The notes below the pieces were generated by a model. The model saw nothing but the letters and a program-made list of their open reading frames with translations. It had not been told where the DNA came from and ran no database searches. 22,345 nucleotides of DNA from Thalassolituus sp034111725 (GTDB taxonomy: Bacteria > Pseudomonadota > Gammaproteobacteria > Pseudomonadales > Oceanobacteraceae). Made by a program: the position numbers and the translations under genes. Within the stretch, counting starts at the first letter, position 1; each line of letters opens with the position of its first letter. The stretch is from positions 1 to 22,345 of the forward strand of contig NZ_JAWUWR010000058.1 in assembly GCF_034111725.1 (NCBI RefSeq). The letters are read 5' to 3'. Positions 14,643 through 22,334 of this stretch are shown here, piece by piece.

Positions 14643-15758
14643 TTACTCAGCTCGATGCTCGCGAACTAAATATTCGTGTGATTGCATTTCTAACATACGG
14701 GAAGTAGTACGCTGAAATTCAAACTCTAACTTACCTGTTTCATATATATTAGGGATAGCCGCATCAGCCGACATAATCACCTTAACTCCGCGATCATAAA
14801 ACTCATCAATTAAGTTGATAAAACGACGCGCTAAATCGTCATTTTTGGTGCCCATCACGGGAACATTTGAAATCAAGATGGCGTGAAATAGTTTACCCAA
14901 CTCGATGTAATCATTTTGCGAACGCGGACCGTCACATAACGCCGTAAACTCAAACCAACCGATATCGTCACATACTGCTTTAGCTGGAATCTTACGCCCT
15001 AAAATCTCCACCTGAGTATTTTCTACAACATGACGAGGATCAGGAATTAAGCCGTCAAAACTGGTTTTCAAACTGGCTTCAGCACTACCATCTAGTGGGA
15101 AATGGTATAACTCAGCTTGCTCTAGGGTACGCAAACGATAGTCGACGCCACTATCGACATTCACAACTTCGGTAAACTGATTTAATAATCGAATCGCTGG
15201 CATGAAACGGTCACGTTGCAAACCGTTTTTATACAAGCCATCAGGCACAATATTGGAGGTTGCAACCAAAGTAACACCGCGATCAAACAGCTCTTGCATC
15301 AAGCCGCCCAAAATCATGGCATCGCCGATATCGGATACAAAGAACTCATCGAAGCAAATAACAACCGCTTCGCTCGCAATGCGATCAGCAACAATCATTA
15401 AAGGATTCTTCTCACCCGTCAGTGATGTCAGATCTTTATGAACTCGCTGCATAAAGCGATGAAAGTGAGTGCGCATCTTACGTTTAAACGGCAGTGCATC
15501 GTAAAAGGTATCCACCAAGTAGGTCTTACCACGGCCAACACCTCCCCAAAAGTAGATGCCCTGCTCTGGTACAGGCTTCTTCTTATTGAGCTTACCAACG
15601 AGCTTACTCACAGCCCCTTGGCCAGCACGACGCTTATCCGCAGCGACCAAGTCGTCATATAAGCGCTGGAGATGCTTTACTGCCATCTCTTGCGCAGCGT
15701 CATATGAAAAATCATCGCGTTGAAGATCCGCTTGATACAGTTCCCAAGGGGTAGACAC
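14643..15758 (-). CDS. zapE: Cell division AFG1-like ATPase ZapE
   Basis: Cytoplasmic AFG1/LACE1-family ATPase that associates with the division machinery and modulates FtsZ in E. coli. 371 residues. Walker A GGVGRGKT at 72-79, Walker B-type VICFDEFFVSD, LVATSNIVPDGLYKNGLQRDRF (sensor and arginine region), and a C-terminal FEFQRTTSRMLEMQS segment, all as in the family. I placed the start at GTG 15758-15756 because GGAG lies 7 nt upstream. The frame also contains GTG 15764, but that is only 1 nt from the GGAG. It is oriented with the hydrolase gene upstream of it (120 nt gap), possibly one unit. The gap includes the palindrome CTAAGCTTAG near 15819. Confidence 0.94.
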   Translation of the reverse strand: MSTPWELYQADLQRDDFSYDAAQEMAVKHLQRLYDDLVAADKRRAGQGAVSKLVGKLNKKKPVPEQGIYFWGGVGRGKTYLVDTFYDALPFKRKMRTHFHRFMQRVHKDLTSLTGEKNPLMIVADRIASEAVVICFDEFFVSDIGDAMILGGLMQELFDRGVTLVATSNIVPDGLYKNGLQRDRFMPAIRLLNQFTEVVNVDSGVDYRLRTLEQAELYHFPLDGSAEASLKTSFDGLIPDPRHVVENTQVEILGRKIPAKAVCDDIGWFEFTALCDGPRSQNDYIELGKLFHAILISNVPVMGTKNDDLARRFINLIDEFYDRGVKVIMSADAAIPNIYETGKLEFEFQRTTSRMLEMQSHEYLVREHRAE

Positions 15759-15877
15759 AGGCACTCTCCGTCACAGGGGCAAGTTAGATAGGCGTAAATT
15801 CGAGGCGCGCAATTTATCTAAGCTTAGGTCAAAGTGCAAACGCCAACACAGCAATCTTCCTGCCTAACTCGACAAGG

Positions 15878-16507
15878 CTAAGCGATAAGCTCAGCAATAA
15901 TAGTTGAAAATGACTGCTTGAGGGCCGTCAATCGGCCATGGAAAAAATGACTGCCATCGGTAAATATCTGAAAGTGCGGCGCAGGAATCACCCGCGATAC
16001 CCAATCATCTACCTCTCTAAACGGCACAACCTCATCGGCATCGCCCATCAACACCCAAGTTTCAAAATCATGCGGCAAGATCATTGGCGCATCAAAATGA
16101 TGTACTGCCGGAGCCATTAGCACCAAACCATTGACCCACTCAGGTTTATTAACGGCGGCCAAACAAGCCATTCCAGCACCAAACGAGAAGCCAGACAGAA
16201 TCACCTTAGCCCAACCCAACTCCTCTTTGGCATATTTCAACGCGGCACGCACATCGTCTGGCTCGCCCTGACCATCGGCGTGAGCGCCAGTACTCTTACC
16301 AACGCCACGAAAATTAAATCTCAACGTATTTAACCCTGCATCACGGGCCGCCCGCACCACCGTTGTGACCACTTTGTTATCCATAGTGCCACCGAACAAT
16401 GGATGTGGGTGACACATGAGCACGCCCCAATCGTGATCAAGATTCAAGCTTCGCGCTTCTAAAACACCCGTATTGGTGCGAATGTCCACTAAAAACTCAT
16501 CACTCAT
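15878..16507 (-). CDS. Alpha/beta hydrolase (COG2945-like)
   Basis: 209-residue alpha/beta hydrolase, probably a cytoplasmic esterase. Features in order are MCHPHPLFGGTMDNKVV (an HPHP-x-x-GG motif of this family), FNFRGVGKSTG (oxyanion region), GFSFGAG nucleophile elbow with catalytic Ser, GDADEVVP supplying the acid, and DGSHFFHG with the catalytic His. No signal peptide is present. It is divergent from cysD across 171 nt. Substrate is unknown; family members are annotated only as putative esterases. Confidence 0.88.
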   Translation of the reverse strand: MSDEFLVDIRTNTGVLEARSLNLDHDWGVLMCHPHPLFGGTMDNKVVTTVVRAARDAGLNTLRFNFRGVGKSTGAHADGQGEPDDVRAALKYAKEELGWAKVILSGFSFGAGMACLAAVNKPEWVNGLVLMAPAVHHFDAPMILPHDFETWVLMGDADEVVPFREVDDWVSRVIPAPHFQIFTDGSHFFHGRLTALKQSFSTIIAELIA

Positions 16508-16678
16508 TTACAATTCTCTCTCGGTTTTTCAAGATGGTGCCTAGCTATGTTCCAGCACACAAGCGGAACACCATATCCATATAGCTAAATGTTATTGATT
16601 GCACCTTCTTATATGCCAGCCACCTTGGTATATTGCGTTCAAACTAAACTCGCCCGTTTTCTATCAATCAGGCCGACT

Positions 16679-17587
16679 ATGACCGACTACAATCTGACTC
16701 ACTTGAAGCAGCTGGAAGCGGAAAGTATCCACATCATTCGTGAAGTGGCTGCAGAATTCGACAATCCAGTAATGATGTACTCCATTGGCAAAGACTCTGC
16801 GGTAATGCTGCACCTAGCACGCAAAGCTTTTTACCCTGGCAAACCACCTTTCCCTTTGATGCACGTAGATACCACGTGGAAGTTCAAAGAGATGATCGCT
16901 TTCCGCGATAAAATGGTTGAAGAAATTGGCATGGACTTGATCGTTCATACTAACCAAGAAGGTGTCGAACAAGGCGTAGGCCCGTTTACTCATGGTTCGT
17001 CTAAGCATACTGACATCATGAAAACGCAAGCTCTCAAGCAAGCGTTAGATAAATACGGCTTCGACGCTGCCTTTGGTGGCGCTCGTCGCGACGAGGAGAA
17101 ATCACGCGCAAAAGAACGTGTTTACTCATTCCGTGACAGCAAACATCGCTGGGACCCTAAAAACCAACGTCCTGAGCTGTGGAACATCTACAACGGCAAA
17201 GTAAACAAAGGCGAAAGCATTCGTGTATTCCCTCTGTCGAACTGGACCGAACTGGATATTTGGCAGTACATCTACCTAGAAAGCATTCCACTAGTACCAC
17301 TGTACTTCTCTGATGTACGCCCCGTGGTAGAACGTGATGGCATGCTAATCATGGTCGACGACGACCGCATGCCACTAGCCGAAGGCGAAGTGCCTGAAAT
17401 GAAATCCGTACGCTTCCGTACCTTAGGTTGTTACCCATTAACTGGTGCCGTTGAATCAGAAGCAGCAACGTTGCCAGAGATTATTCAAGAAATGCTGCTC
17501 ACCACTACATCTGAACGTCAGGGCCGCGCAATTGACCATGATTCATCCGGCTCGATGGAGAAGAAAAAACAGGAGGGTTACTTCTAA
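16679..17587 (+). CDS. cysD: Sulfate adenylyltransferase subunit 2
   Basis: The ATP-pyrophosphatase subunit that forms adenosine 5'-phosphosulfate from ATP and sulfate, with CysN. From ATG 16679 it is 302 residues, the same as E. coli CysD. The frame extends upstream to 16589, but those 30 residues lack homology. PP-loop SIGKDSAVML is at 35-44; GGARRDEEKSRAKER, RVFPLSNWTELDIWQY, TLGCYPLTGAVES and C-terminal SMEKKKQEGYF are all conserved. Its TAA overlaps the cysN ATG by one base (TAATG). The 171-nt upstream region is shared with the divergent hydrolase; I could not pick a convincing promoter or CysB site. Confidence 0.97.
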   Translation: MTDYNLTHLKQLEAESIHIIREVAAEFDNPVMMYSIGKDSAVMLHLARKAFYPGKPPFPLMHVDTTWKFKEMIAFRDKMVEEIGMDLIVHTNQEGVEQGVGPFTHGSSKHTDIMKTQALKQALDKYGFDAAFGGARRDEEKSRAKERVYSFRDSKHRWDPKNQRPELWNIYNGKVNKGESIRVFPLSNWTELDIWQYIYLESIPLVPLYFSDVRPVVERDGMLIMVDDDRMPLAEGEVPEMKSVRFRTLGCYPLTGAVESEAATLPEIIQEMLLTTTSERQGRAIDHDSSGSMEKKKQEGYF

Positions 17588-19197
17588 TGTCTAACCAATC
17601 TGAACTGATTGCTGCCGATATCCTTGAATATCTGAAACAGCACGAAAACAAGCAGATGTTGCGTTTCTTGACCTGCGGTAACGTCGATGACGGTAAATCT
17701 ACGTTAATCGGTCGACTACTACACGACTCGAAAATGATCTACGAAGATCAATTAGCCGCCATCGAAAAAGACAGCGCTAAATCAGGCACCACCGGCAACA
17801 AAATCGACTTAGCATTGCTAATGGACGGTTTGGCTGCAGAGCGTGAACAAGGTATTACCATTGACGTAGCCTACCGCTACTTCAGTACTACCAAGCGTAA
17901 GTTCATCATCGCCGATACCCCAGGACACGAGCAATACACTCGTAACATGGCCACTGGTGCATCAACCTGTGATCTTGCCATCATCCTGATTGACGCGCGT
18001 TATGGCGTACAAACTCAGACCAAACGTCACAGCTTTATTGCGTCGTTACTGGGCATTAAGCACGTCGTTGTTGCAATCAACAAAATGGACTTGATGGGTT
18101 TCGACGAAGCACGCTTCCATGAAATCAAAAAAGACTACCAAGAATTCGCCGACAAGCTGAATCTGCCAAACGTACATTGCGTACCTATGTCAGCCCTTGA
18201 TGGAGACAACGTGGTTGATCGCTCAACTCGCGCGCCTTGGTATACCGGCCAGACCTTAATGGAAATTCTGGAAACTGTTGAAGTATCCAAAGACAAAAAC
18301 TTGGTTAACTTCCGCCTTCCAGTGCAGTACGTTAACCGTCCTAACCTCGACTTCCGTGGTTTCTGCGGCACAATCGCGGCTGGCACCATCAAGCCGGGCG
18401 AAACCGTTATGGCACTGCCGTCGCAAAAGACCAGCAAAGTTGAGCGTATCGTCACGTTTGATGGCGATTTAGAAGAAGGCTTCGCGGGACAGGCCGTTAC
18501 CCTGACCCTAGAAGACGAAATCGACATCAGCCGTGGCGACATCATTGTAAAAATCGACGACCAGCCGATTGTTAGCAACAAGCTCAACGCTAACATCGTA
18601 TGGATGACCGAAAAACCAATGACCGTTGGCAAACCATACGATCTGAAATTCGCATCAAGCGCGACTGCGGGTACCTTCACTCATGTTCACCACCTGATTG
18701 ATGTGAATACCCTAGAACAGCGTAGCGCTGAAGAAATTCAGATGAATGAAATCGGTCTAGTTCAAGTTAGCCTTGATAAAGCCGTACCATTCGACAGCTA
18801 TGCACGTATTCCCGGCACTGGCGCATTCATCGTTATTGATCGCCTAACCAACGTCACCATCGGTGCAGGCATGATCGTTGGCGAAGCCACCGACGACAGC
18901 ATAGACCGTGGCCCACTAACAGCCGACGAAAAAGCACGTCGCTTTAATCAGAAGCCAGCGATTGTTGCCATCAACGCCACTAACGCCGAGCAACTGGTAA
19001 GCGCCCTGGATCGTCGCTTGTTTGAAATGGGACGTGTTGCCGGTATCGCAAACGCGAAAGACGCCGAAGTGCTGAAGAGTGCTGGTTTGGTTGCTCTGGT
19101 AGCCGGTGGCGCTGACGGCGCTGATGTGAGCCTAGCGGCTGAAAACGAAAGCGTTGAAAGCCTGATCGCAGACCTACAAGAGCAAGGTATTATCTAA
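17587..19197 (+). CDS. cysN: Sulfate adenylyltransferase GTPase subunit with vestigial APS-kinase tail
   Basis: GTPase whose hydrolysis drives APS formation by CysD. 536 residues, against about 475 in E. coli. P-loop GNVDDGKST at 31-39, ADTPGHEQYTRNM and NKMD are intact, and the two beta-barrel domains follow, with the expected QYVNRPNLDFRGFCGTI. From residue ~447 the sequence RRFNQKPAIV and then LDRRLFEMGRV aligns with the start of the APS-kinase (CysC) domain of fused CysNC proteins. The P-loop GLSGAGKST expected between these blocks is replaced by ATNAEQLVS, and the tail stops after ~83 residues. So the tail cannot bind ATP as CysC does. PAPS formation must come from another gene, or the pathway may reduce APS directly. 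Confidence 0.95.
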   Translation: MSNQSELIAADILEYLKQHENKQMLRFLTCGNVDDGKSTLIGRLLHDSKMIYEDQLAAIEKDSAKSGTTGNKIDLALLMDGLAAEREQGITIDVAYRYFSTTKRKFIIADTPGHEQYTRNMATGASTCDLAIILIDARYGVQTQTKRHSFIASLLGIKHVVVAINKMDLMGFDEARFHEIKKDYQEFADKLNLPNVHCVPMSALDGDNVVDRSTRAPWYTGQTLMEILETVEVSKDKNLVNFRLPVQYVNRPNLDFRGFCGTIAAGTIKPGETVMALPSQKTSKVERIVTFDGDLEEGFAGQAVTLTLEDEIDISRGDIIVKIDDQPIVSNKLNANIVWMTEKPMTVGKPYDLKFASSATAGTFTHVHHLIDVNTLEQRSAEEIQMNEIGLVQVSLDKAVPFDSYARIPGTGAFIVIDRLTNVTIGAGMIVGEATDDSIDRGPLTADEKARRFNQKPAIVAINATNAEQLVSALDRRLFEMGRVAGIANAKDAEVLKSAGLVALVAGGADGADVSLAAENESVESLIADLQEQGII

Positions 19198-19215
19198 CCC
19201 TGCTTCTACGTAGCC

Positions 19216-19251
19216 AAAAGCCCCAGTGTCCACAAGATACTGGGGCTTTTT
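19216..19251 (+). terminator. Rho-independent terminator after cysDN
   Basis: AAAAGCCCCAGT (19216-19227) pairs with ACTGGGGCTTTT (19239-19250), followed by T. It lies 18 nt after the cysN stop. The A-tract makes it potentially bidirectional. Confidence 0.92.
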
Positions 19252-19325
19252 CGTATAAAAAATCAGTAACAACTCAGCCCTATCCTGTCAGACCTAACTC
19301 ATTGAAAATAATCACAAAAAAATGT

Positions 19326-19353
19326 TTGACAGCATTTAAAAAGGTGGCATAAT
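19326..19353 (+). promoter_or_regulatory. Sigma-70 promoter of tRNA-Met
   Basis: TTGACA at 19326-19331 and CATAAT at 19348-19353, spacer 16 nt, with GC-rich discriminator CGCGCC. Architecture matches the tRNA-Leu promoter. Confidence 0.8.
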
Positions 19354-19399
19354 ACGCGCCACTTGAGATGCGCAACGCGCATCATCAAGTGTGTGAAGT

Positions 19400-19476
19400 G
19401 GCTATGTAGCTCAGCTGGTTAGAGCACAGCATTCATAATGCTGGGGTCGATGGTTCAAGTCCGTCCATAGCTACCA
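19400..19476 (+). tRNA. tRNA-Met(CAU), elongator type
   Basis: 77 nt with encoded CCA. Acceptor GGCTATG pairs with CATAGCT (first pair G-U), A73. Anticodon stem CAGCA/TGCTG encloses TTCATAA, anticodon CAT at 19434-19436. T-arm GATGG-TTCAAGT-CCGTC. The D-arm and variable region (GTAGCTCAGCTGGTTAGAGC, then GGGGTC) match E. coli elongator tRNA-Met. tRNA-Ile2 (lysidine-modified CAU) is the alternative but fits less well. Its 3' end probably serves as the integration site of the element to the right. Confidence 0.92.
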
Positions 19477-19513
19477 CTTTAAAAACAACGACTTACATGT
19501 TAGTGACCGCTTA

Positions 19514-19539
19514 ATTTACTGTATAGAACAACAGTAAAT
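19514..19539. repeat. Inverted repeat beside the integration site
   Basis: ATTTACTGT and ACAGTAAAT, 9-bp perfect arms with an 8-nt spacer, between the tRNA-Met end and the integrase stop. No T-tract follows, so it is not an obvious terminator. It could be an integrase or excisionase binding site. Confidence 0.5.
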
Positions 19540-19550
19540 CGAACAAACAG

Positions 19551-19593
19551 AAGGTTCCAGAATCGAAATCATCGATCTAGGAACTTTTTTTTT
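19551..19593 (+). terminator. Rho-independent terminator downstream of tRNA-Met
   Basis: AAGGTTCC (19551-19558) pairs with GGAACTT (19580-19586, one G-U or bulge), with an inner ATCGA/TCGAT helix and a run of nine Ts. It sits just before the integrase stop on the opposite strand. Confidence 0.75.
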
Positions 19594-19603
19594 GTCTTAA
19601 AAA

Positions 19604-20443
19604 TCAGATAGTTAAAAGAGTCGGAGAATACTTTACAGCTTGATCTAGATAGTCAGGAGCAAAGTGAGAGTAACGCATTGTCGTTTTTATATCGGAATGA
19701 CCAAGAATTCGCTGGAGTACGAACAGATCACCACCATTCATCAGAAAATGTGTCGCGAACGTATGACGCAGGACATGAGTCATTTGCTGTTCTGCTAGAT
19801 CTAACCCAGCCCTTTTCACACCAGACCTAAAAGCGGATCGACAAGGTTGAAACAACGTTTTGTCTTGCGAGGTCCTTATGGACAGCATCAGTTCATTCAT
19901 GAATACGGGATCGACAGGGACAAACCTTTTCTTACCATTCTTAGTGTTCAAATATCTAATGCCGGGTTTTGGTTTGGTGACTAACTGATGAACCTTCAAT
20001 GATTCAGCCTCAATCCAGCGACAGCCAGTAGAAAGGCATATGCGAGCTACCCAATAGACAGATTCATTCCGAGACTGGCGAAGCGCAGCAAACAACGATT
20101 CAATCTGATAACGATCAAGATAGGATAGTTCCGTTTCAACAACGGAGAACTGACGAACCTGGGACAATGGGTTTTCGGTTAGATACTGAAGCCGAACGAG
20201 TTCAGAAAAAACGGCACGAAGATAGCGAAGCTCATGATTCAATGTTGAATTACTAACCTCATCGACACGAGACAAACGATATTCAGCAAACATAGAAGCA
20301 CTAAAATCAGACAGTAAAGGATTGTTCATCCTATCTGATATTGCGAGAGTCCTTGAATATCGATATCTAGCGTCTTTTAGCGTATGGCCATGGACACTAT
20401 ACCAGAGTTGAATTGCCTGATTTAAAGTCTCAATCATGTGCAT
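19604..20443 (-). CDS. Tyrosine recombinase/integrase of the tRNA-Met element
   Basis: 279 residues from ATG 20443. An N-terminal SAM-like DNA-binding domain (about 1-110, with NHELRYLRAVFSELVRL) precedes the catalytic domain. All active-site residues are present: Arg in STGCRWIEAESL, Lys in NTKNGKKRFVPV, HVLRHTFATHF (HxxR), LGHSDIKTTMRYSH (His and Tyr). The enzyme would integrate and excise the element by site-specific recombination. The gene sits at the element edge, 127 nt from the tRNA 3' end, as in tRNA-targeting integrases. It overlaps the rep-like gene upstream by 14 nt (its TGA is at 20430-20432). The open frame extends further upstream to 20491, but that overlaps the rep-like gene more. 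Confidence 0.93.
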   Translation of the reverse strand: MHMIETLNQAIQLWYSVHGHTLKDARYRYSRTLAISDRMNNPLLSDFSASMFAEYRLSRVDEVSNSTLNHELRYLRAVFSELVRLQYLTENPLSQVRQFSVVETELSYLDRYQIESLFAALRQSRNESVYWVARICLSTGCRWIEAESLKVHQLVTKPKPGIRYLNTKNGKKRFVPVDPVFMNELMLSIRTSQDKTLFQPCRSAFRSGVKRAGLDLAEQQMTHVLRHTFATHFLMNGGDLFVLQRILGHSDIKTTMRYSHFAPDYLDQAVKYSPTLLTI

Positions 20444-21830
20444 TGGACCAATTATCATAAGCGGTAGACCAATTGTGACCAGAAACACCATTCAGACGAT
20501 GGTCAGTGAGACGACCTTCTACAAAATCATAGAGGGAATGCCATACCTGCGACGTATTACCGTACAAATGCATCCCAAAATAATCGGCAATATCACTATC
20601 CAAACCTAAAGACATTATTTGAGTAGTCAAATGATCAGCAGTCAAACCCTTTCTAGCAGCCAATTTAATCATGTTACCAATCATCATAGCGACATTACGC
20701 CGCCCTACTACACCCGCTGATTTTTTCTGATCTCTGACATATAGAAATTCGTCGTCATAACCGAACCAGTTAACATCCTCCTCGACCTTTTGCCAAATGG
20801 GATGAATGTAGGTAGTGCTGTGCTGCAATCTAAAATTTTTGAGGCAGTATCGCCAAAACCCATCTAAATGCCGCGTTAAATCACGGGCTTCACGTATACA
20901 GACCAGCTCACCGGGCTTTATAACCCTACCCTTATCATCAAGGACCTGAGTTTTATTGAAATGCCCATTTTCAAACTCCTTAATAATACGGTGATGAATA
21001 CGAAATTCTAGACGATGAACAATATCGCCTTCACCAGTGTCACGACCGTCGTTGTATTCAGGGATAAATGGATCAGTCAGACCTGGAGTATCACGCCATA
21101 TCATTTGCATAAAATCGATTTTGTCTGATACGACCGCCTCCTTTGATTTATTGTAAAGACAAAATTGAACGCCATCGGAATCGCCAAACATAAACGTTTC
21201 TTTATTGCCATATGTATAGGCAGCGGTTGACATGTTCTCGAACCCGAGACTAGAAATACCGGATACTGATAATTGGCGTTTAGACCGACAGACAAGGTTC
21301 TGTTCAAAATTTTCGGGAACATCCAGACCTTTGACATCAAGAGCAAGATGGACGGCCACACCAGACGCCTCTACGGCATCGCAAAACATATTAGCTATTT
21401 TACGGAGTTCATTCGTAAGCCGTTCAAGGCCGAGTTCATATATAACCTGAGGAGTAGCCTCGATTTTAAGATGGGGACCATGTTGGTCCATTTCACAATA
21501 AAAGCTCTTTAAAAGAACGACAAAACCATAATTTAGATTTTTTAAAATAAATTTATAACCAGACCTTTTTCCGGAGCTGGAGAGCTTCCAATCAATACCG
21601 CCGATATTAATAACGTCAGTAGATTTGTTGTCCCAGTGATTGGAGATTTGATCGAAAACATCAGGACGAATAGAGGCGTTATACAACTGGCGAATAGTAT
21701 CGACACCACGCCATAAAAAACGCATTTTTGAAAGATCATATTCAACAGTTAAACGTTCATTTTGAAAAACGTCATAACCAGTCTCTGGTTTAGAAATTCT
21801 AGTCATTCGTTTATTTTCGTAACGTGCCAT
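20430..21830 (-). CDS. Replication initiation-like protein of a mobile element
   Basis: 466 residues from ATG 21830, chosen because AGGTG lies 8 nt upstream; GTG 21839 is in frame but overlaps that site. I recognise it as resembling Rep_trans/RstA-like initiators of inoviruses and rolling-circle elements. The resemblance rests on ILKNLNYGFVVLLKSFYCEM, PHLKIEATPQVIYELG, VAVHLALDVKGLD and DIVHRLEFRIHHRIIKEF (R-x-E core), followed by FWRYCLKNFRL. It has no signal peptide or membrane segment. The nicking tyrosine cannot be assigned with confidence. The adjacent upstream hairpin-rich DNA is a sensible origin, and the integrase gene overlaps its 3' end, so both probably share a transcript. No close named homologue is known to me, so function is inferred. 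Confidence 0.65.
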   Translation of the reverse strand: MARYENKRMTRISKPETGYDVFQNERLTVEYDLSKMRFLWRGVDTIRQLYNASIRPDVFDQISNHWDNKSTDVINIGGIDWKLSSSGKRSGYKFILKNLNYGFVVLLKSFYCEMDQHGPHLKIEATPQVIYELGLERLTNELRKIANMFCDAVEASGVAVHLALDVKGLDVPENFEQNLVCRSKRQLSVSGISSLGFENMSTAAYTYGNKETFMFGDSDGVQFCLYNKSKEAVVSDKIDFMQMIWRDTPGLTDPFIPEYNDGRDTGEGDIVHRLEFRIHHRIIKEFENGHFNKTQVLDDKGRVIKPGELVCIREARDLTRHLDGFWRYCLKNFRLQHSTTYIHPIWQKVEEDVNWFGYDDEFLYVRDQKKSAGVVGRRNVAMMIGNMIKLAARKGLTADHLTTQIMSLGLDSDIADYFGMHLYGNTSQVWHSLYDFVEGRLTDHRLNGVSGHNWSTAYDNWSNAHD

Positions 21831-21911
21831 AAAAATCACCTAAATAACGTTTTTAATGATGTTGGAGAGGGTTAACCCCCCTTTTAAATTACGTGTTACA
21901 GAAACGTAATT

Positions 21912-21958
21912 GCGCTTTGCTTCGCAGGTCGCTGCGCTCGCTTGCGAATGCAAAGCGC
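21912..21958. repeat. Long imperfect hairpin
   Basis: Arm GCGCTTTGCTTCGCA (21912-21926) pairs with TGCGAATGCAAAGCGC (21943-21958) with one bulged base (T21949). The loop of 16 nt is itself GC-rich. It is stable enough to form in single-stranded DNA. Confidence 0.8.
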
Positions 21959-21965
21959 TAAAAAA

Positions 21966-22001
21966 CCGCTTCGCGTTGCGTGCACAAAGATCCGCAAGCG
22001 G
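21966..22001. repeat. Second hairpin next to the long one
   Basis: CCGCTT (21966-21971) pairs with AAGCGG (21996-22001). The stem extends by GC pairs after a one-base bulge. It lies 8 nt from the first hairpin. Confidence 0.5.
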
Positions 22002-22082
22002 ACTGTTGCACACACAATCAGGACTCACGTCCTACGGCACACCTACCTCTTGGACTGCGTTGCAGCCCCACTACTAATAATA

Positions 22083-22334
22083 TTATTCAACAAACGGCAA
22101 ACCTGTTGATGGCTGATCCGGTTCCCAAACAGGGCCTGTATAGCTCGCTATAACCTGACCATCCAAAACGCAAAACCACTCCGATATATCTCGATCATAA
22201 TCACAGCTAGACAGCGCATTTAAAACACGACTACGATCACTAGATTCAATTATTGCCATGACACGGCCAGACGTCGTTATAACACCTGAGAGACGCCATT
22301 TATCGGACAGGACAGGGTCGTCGGATCTCTGCCT
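22083..22334 (-). CDS. C-terminus of a Zot-like phage assembly protein (partial or broken)
   Basis: An open frame of 83 residues ending TAA at 22083-22085. The only plausible ATG is 22259 (58 residues), and an in-frame TAA sits at 22335-22337, 8 nt from the window end. The sequence has KWRLSGVITTSGRVMAIIE, then a Cys, then EWFCVLDGQVIASYTG. This W-x-L-x-G-V-I ... C ... W-x-C-x-x-D-G-Q pattern resembles, from memory, the periplasmic C-terminal part of Zot-type (gpI) inovirus assembly ATPases. A GspC/PilP-like domain is an alternative. Because of the upstream stop it may be the tail of a gene disrupted by frameshift, or a small separate gene. Confidence 0.4.
   Translation of the reverse strand, partial: RQRSDDPVLSDKWRLSGVITTSGRVMAIIESSDRSRVLNALSSCDYDRDISEWFCVLDGQVIASYTGPVWEPDQPSTGLPFVE

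Larger units (their letters stand above)
21840..22082. other. Hairpin-rich non-coding region, candidate replication origin/packaging region
   Basis: About 240 nt between the Zot-like and rep-like genes. It has a long imperfect hairpin at 21912-21958, a second at 21966-22001, and a palindrome AATAATATTATT at 22076-22087 that runs into the Zot-like stop. A 62-codon minus-strand frame (21840-22028) crosses it, but it is Cys/Ala/Arg-rich low-information sequence created by the stem bases, so I do not call a gene. In filamentous phages the intergenic region with such stems holds the replication origin and packaging signal. Confidence 0.5.

Noticed and set aside
16589..16678. 30-residue N-terminal extension of CysD
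   Set aside because: CysD homology begins at ATG 16679, which gives the exact E. coli length; the upstream part lacks similarity.
18135..18680. 181-codon minus-strand frame inside cysN
   Set aside because: Antisense shadow of a strongly conserved GTPase gene, with no motif of its own.
21840..22028. 62-codon minus-strand frame upstream of the rep-like gene
   Set aside because: Its codons are made by the hairpin arms; composition is odd, no ribosome site is seen and it has no recognisable motif.
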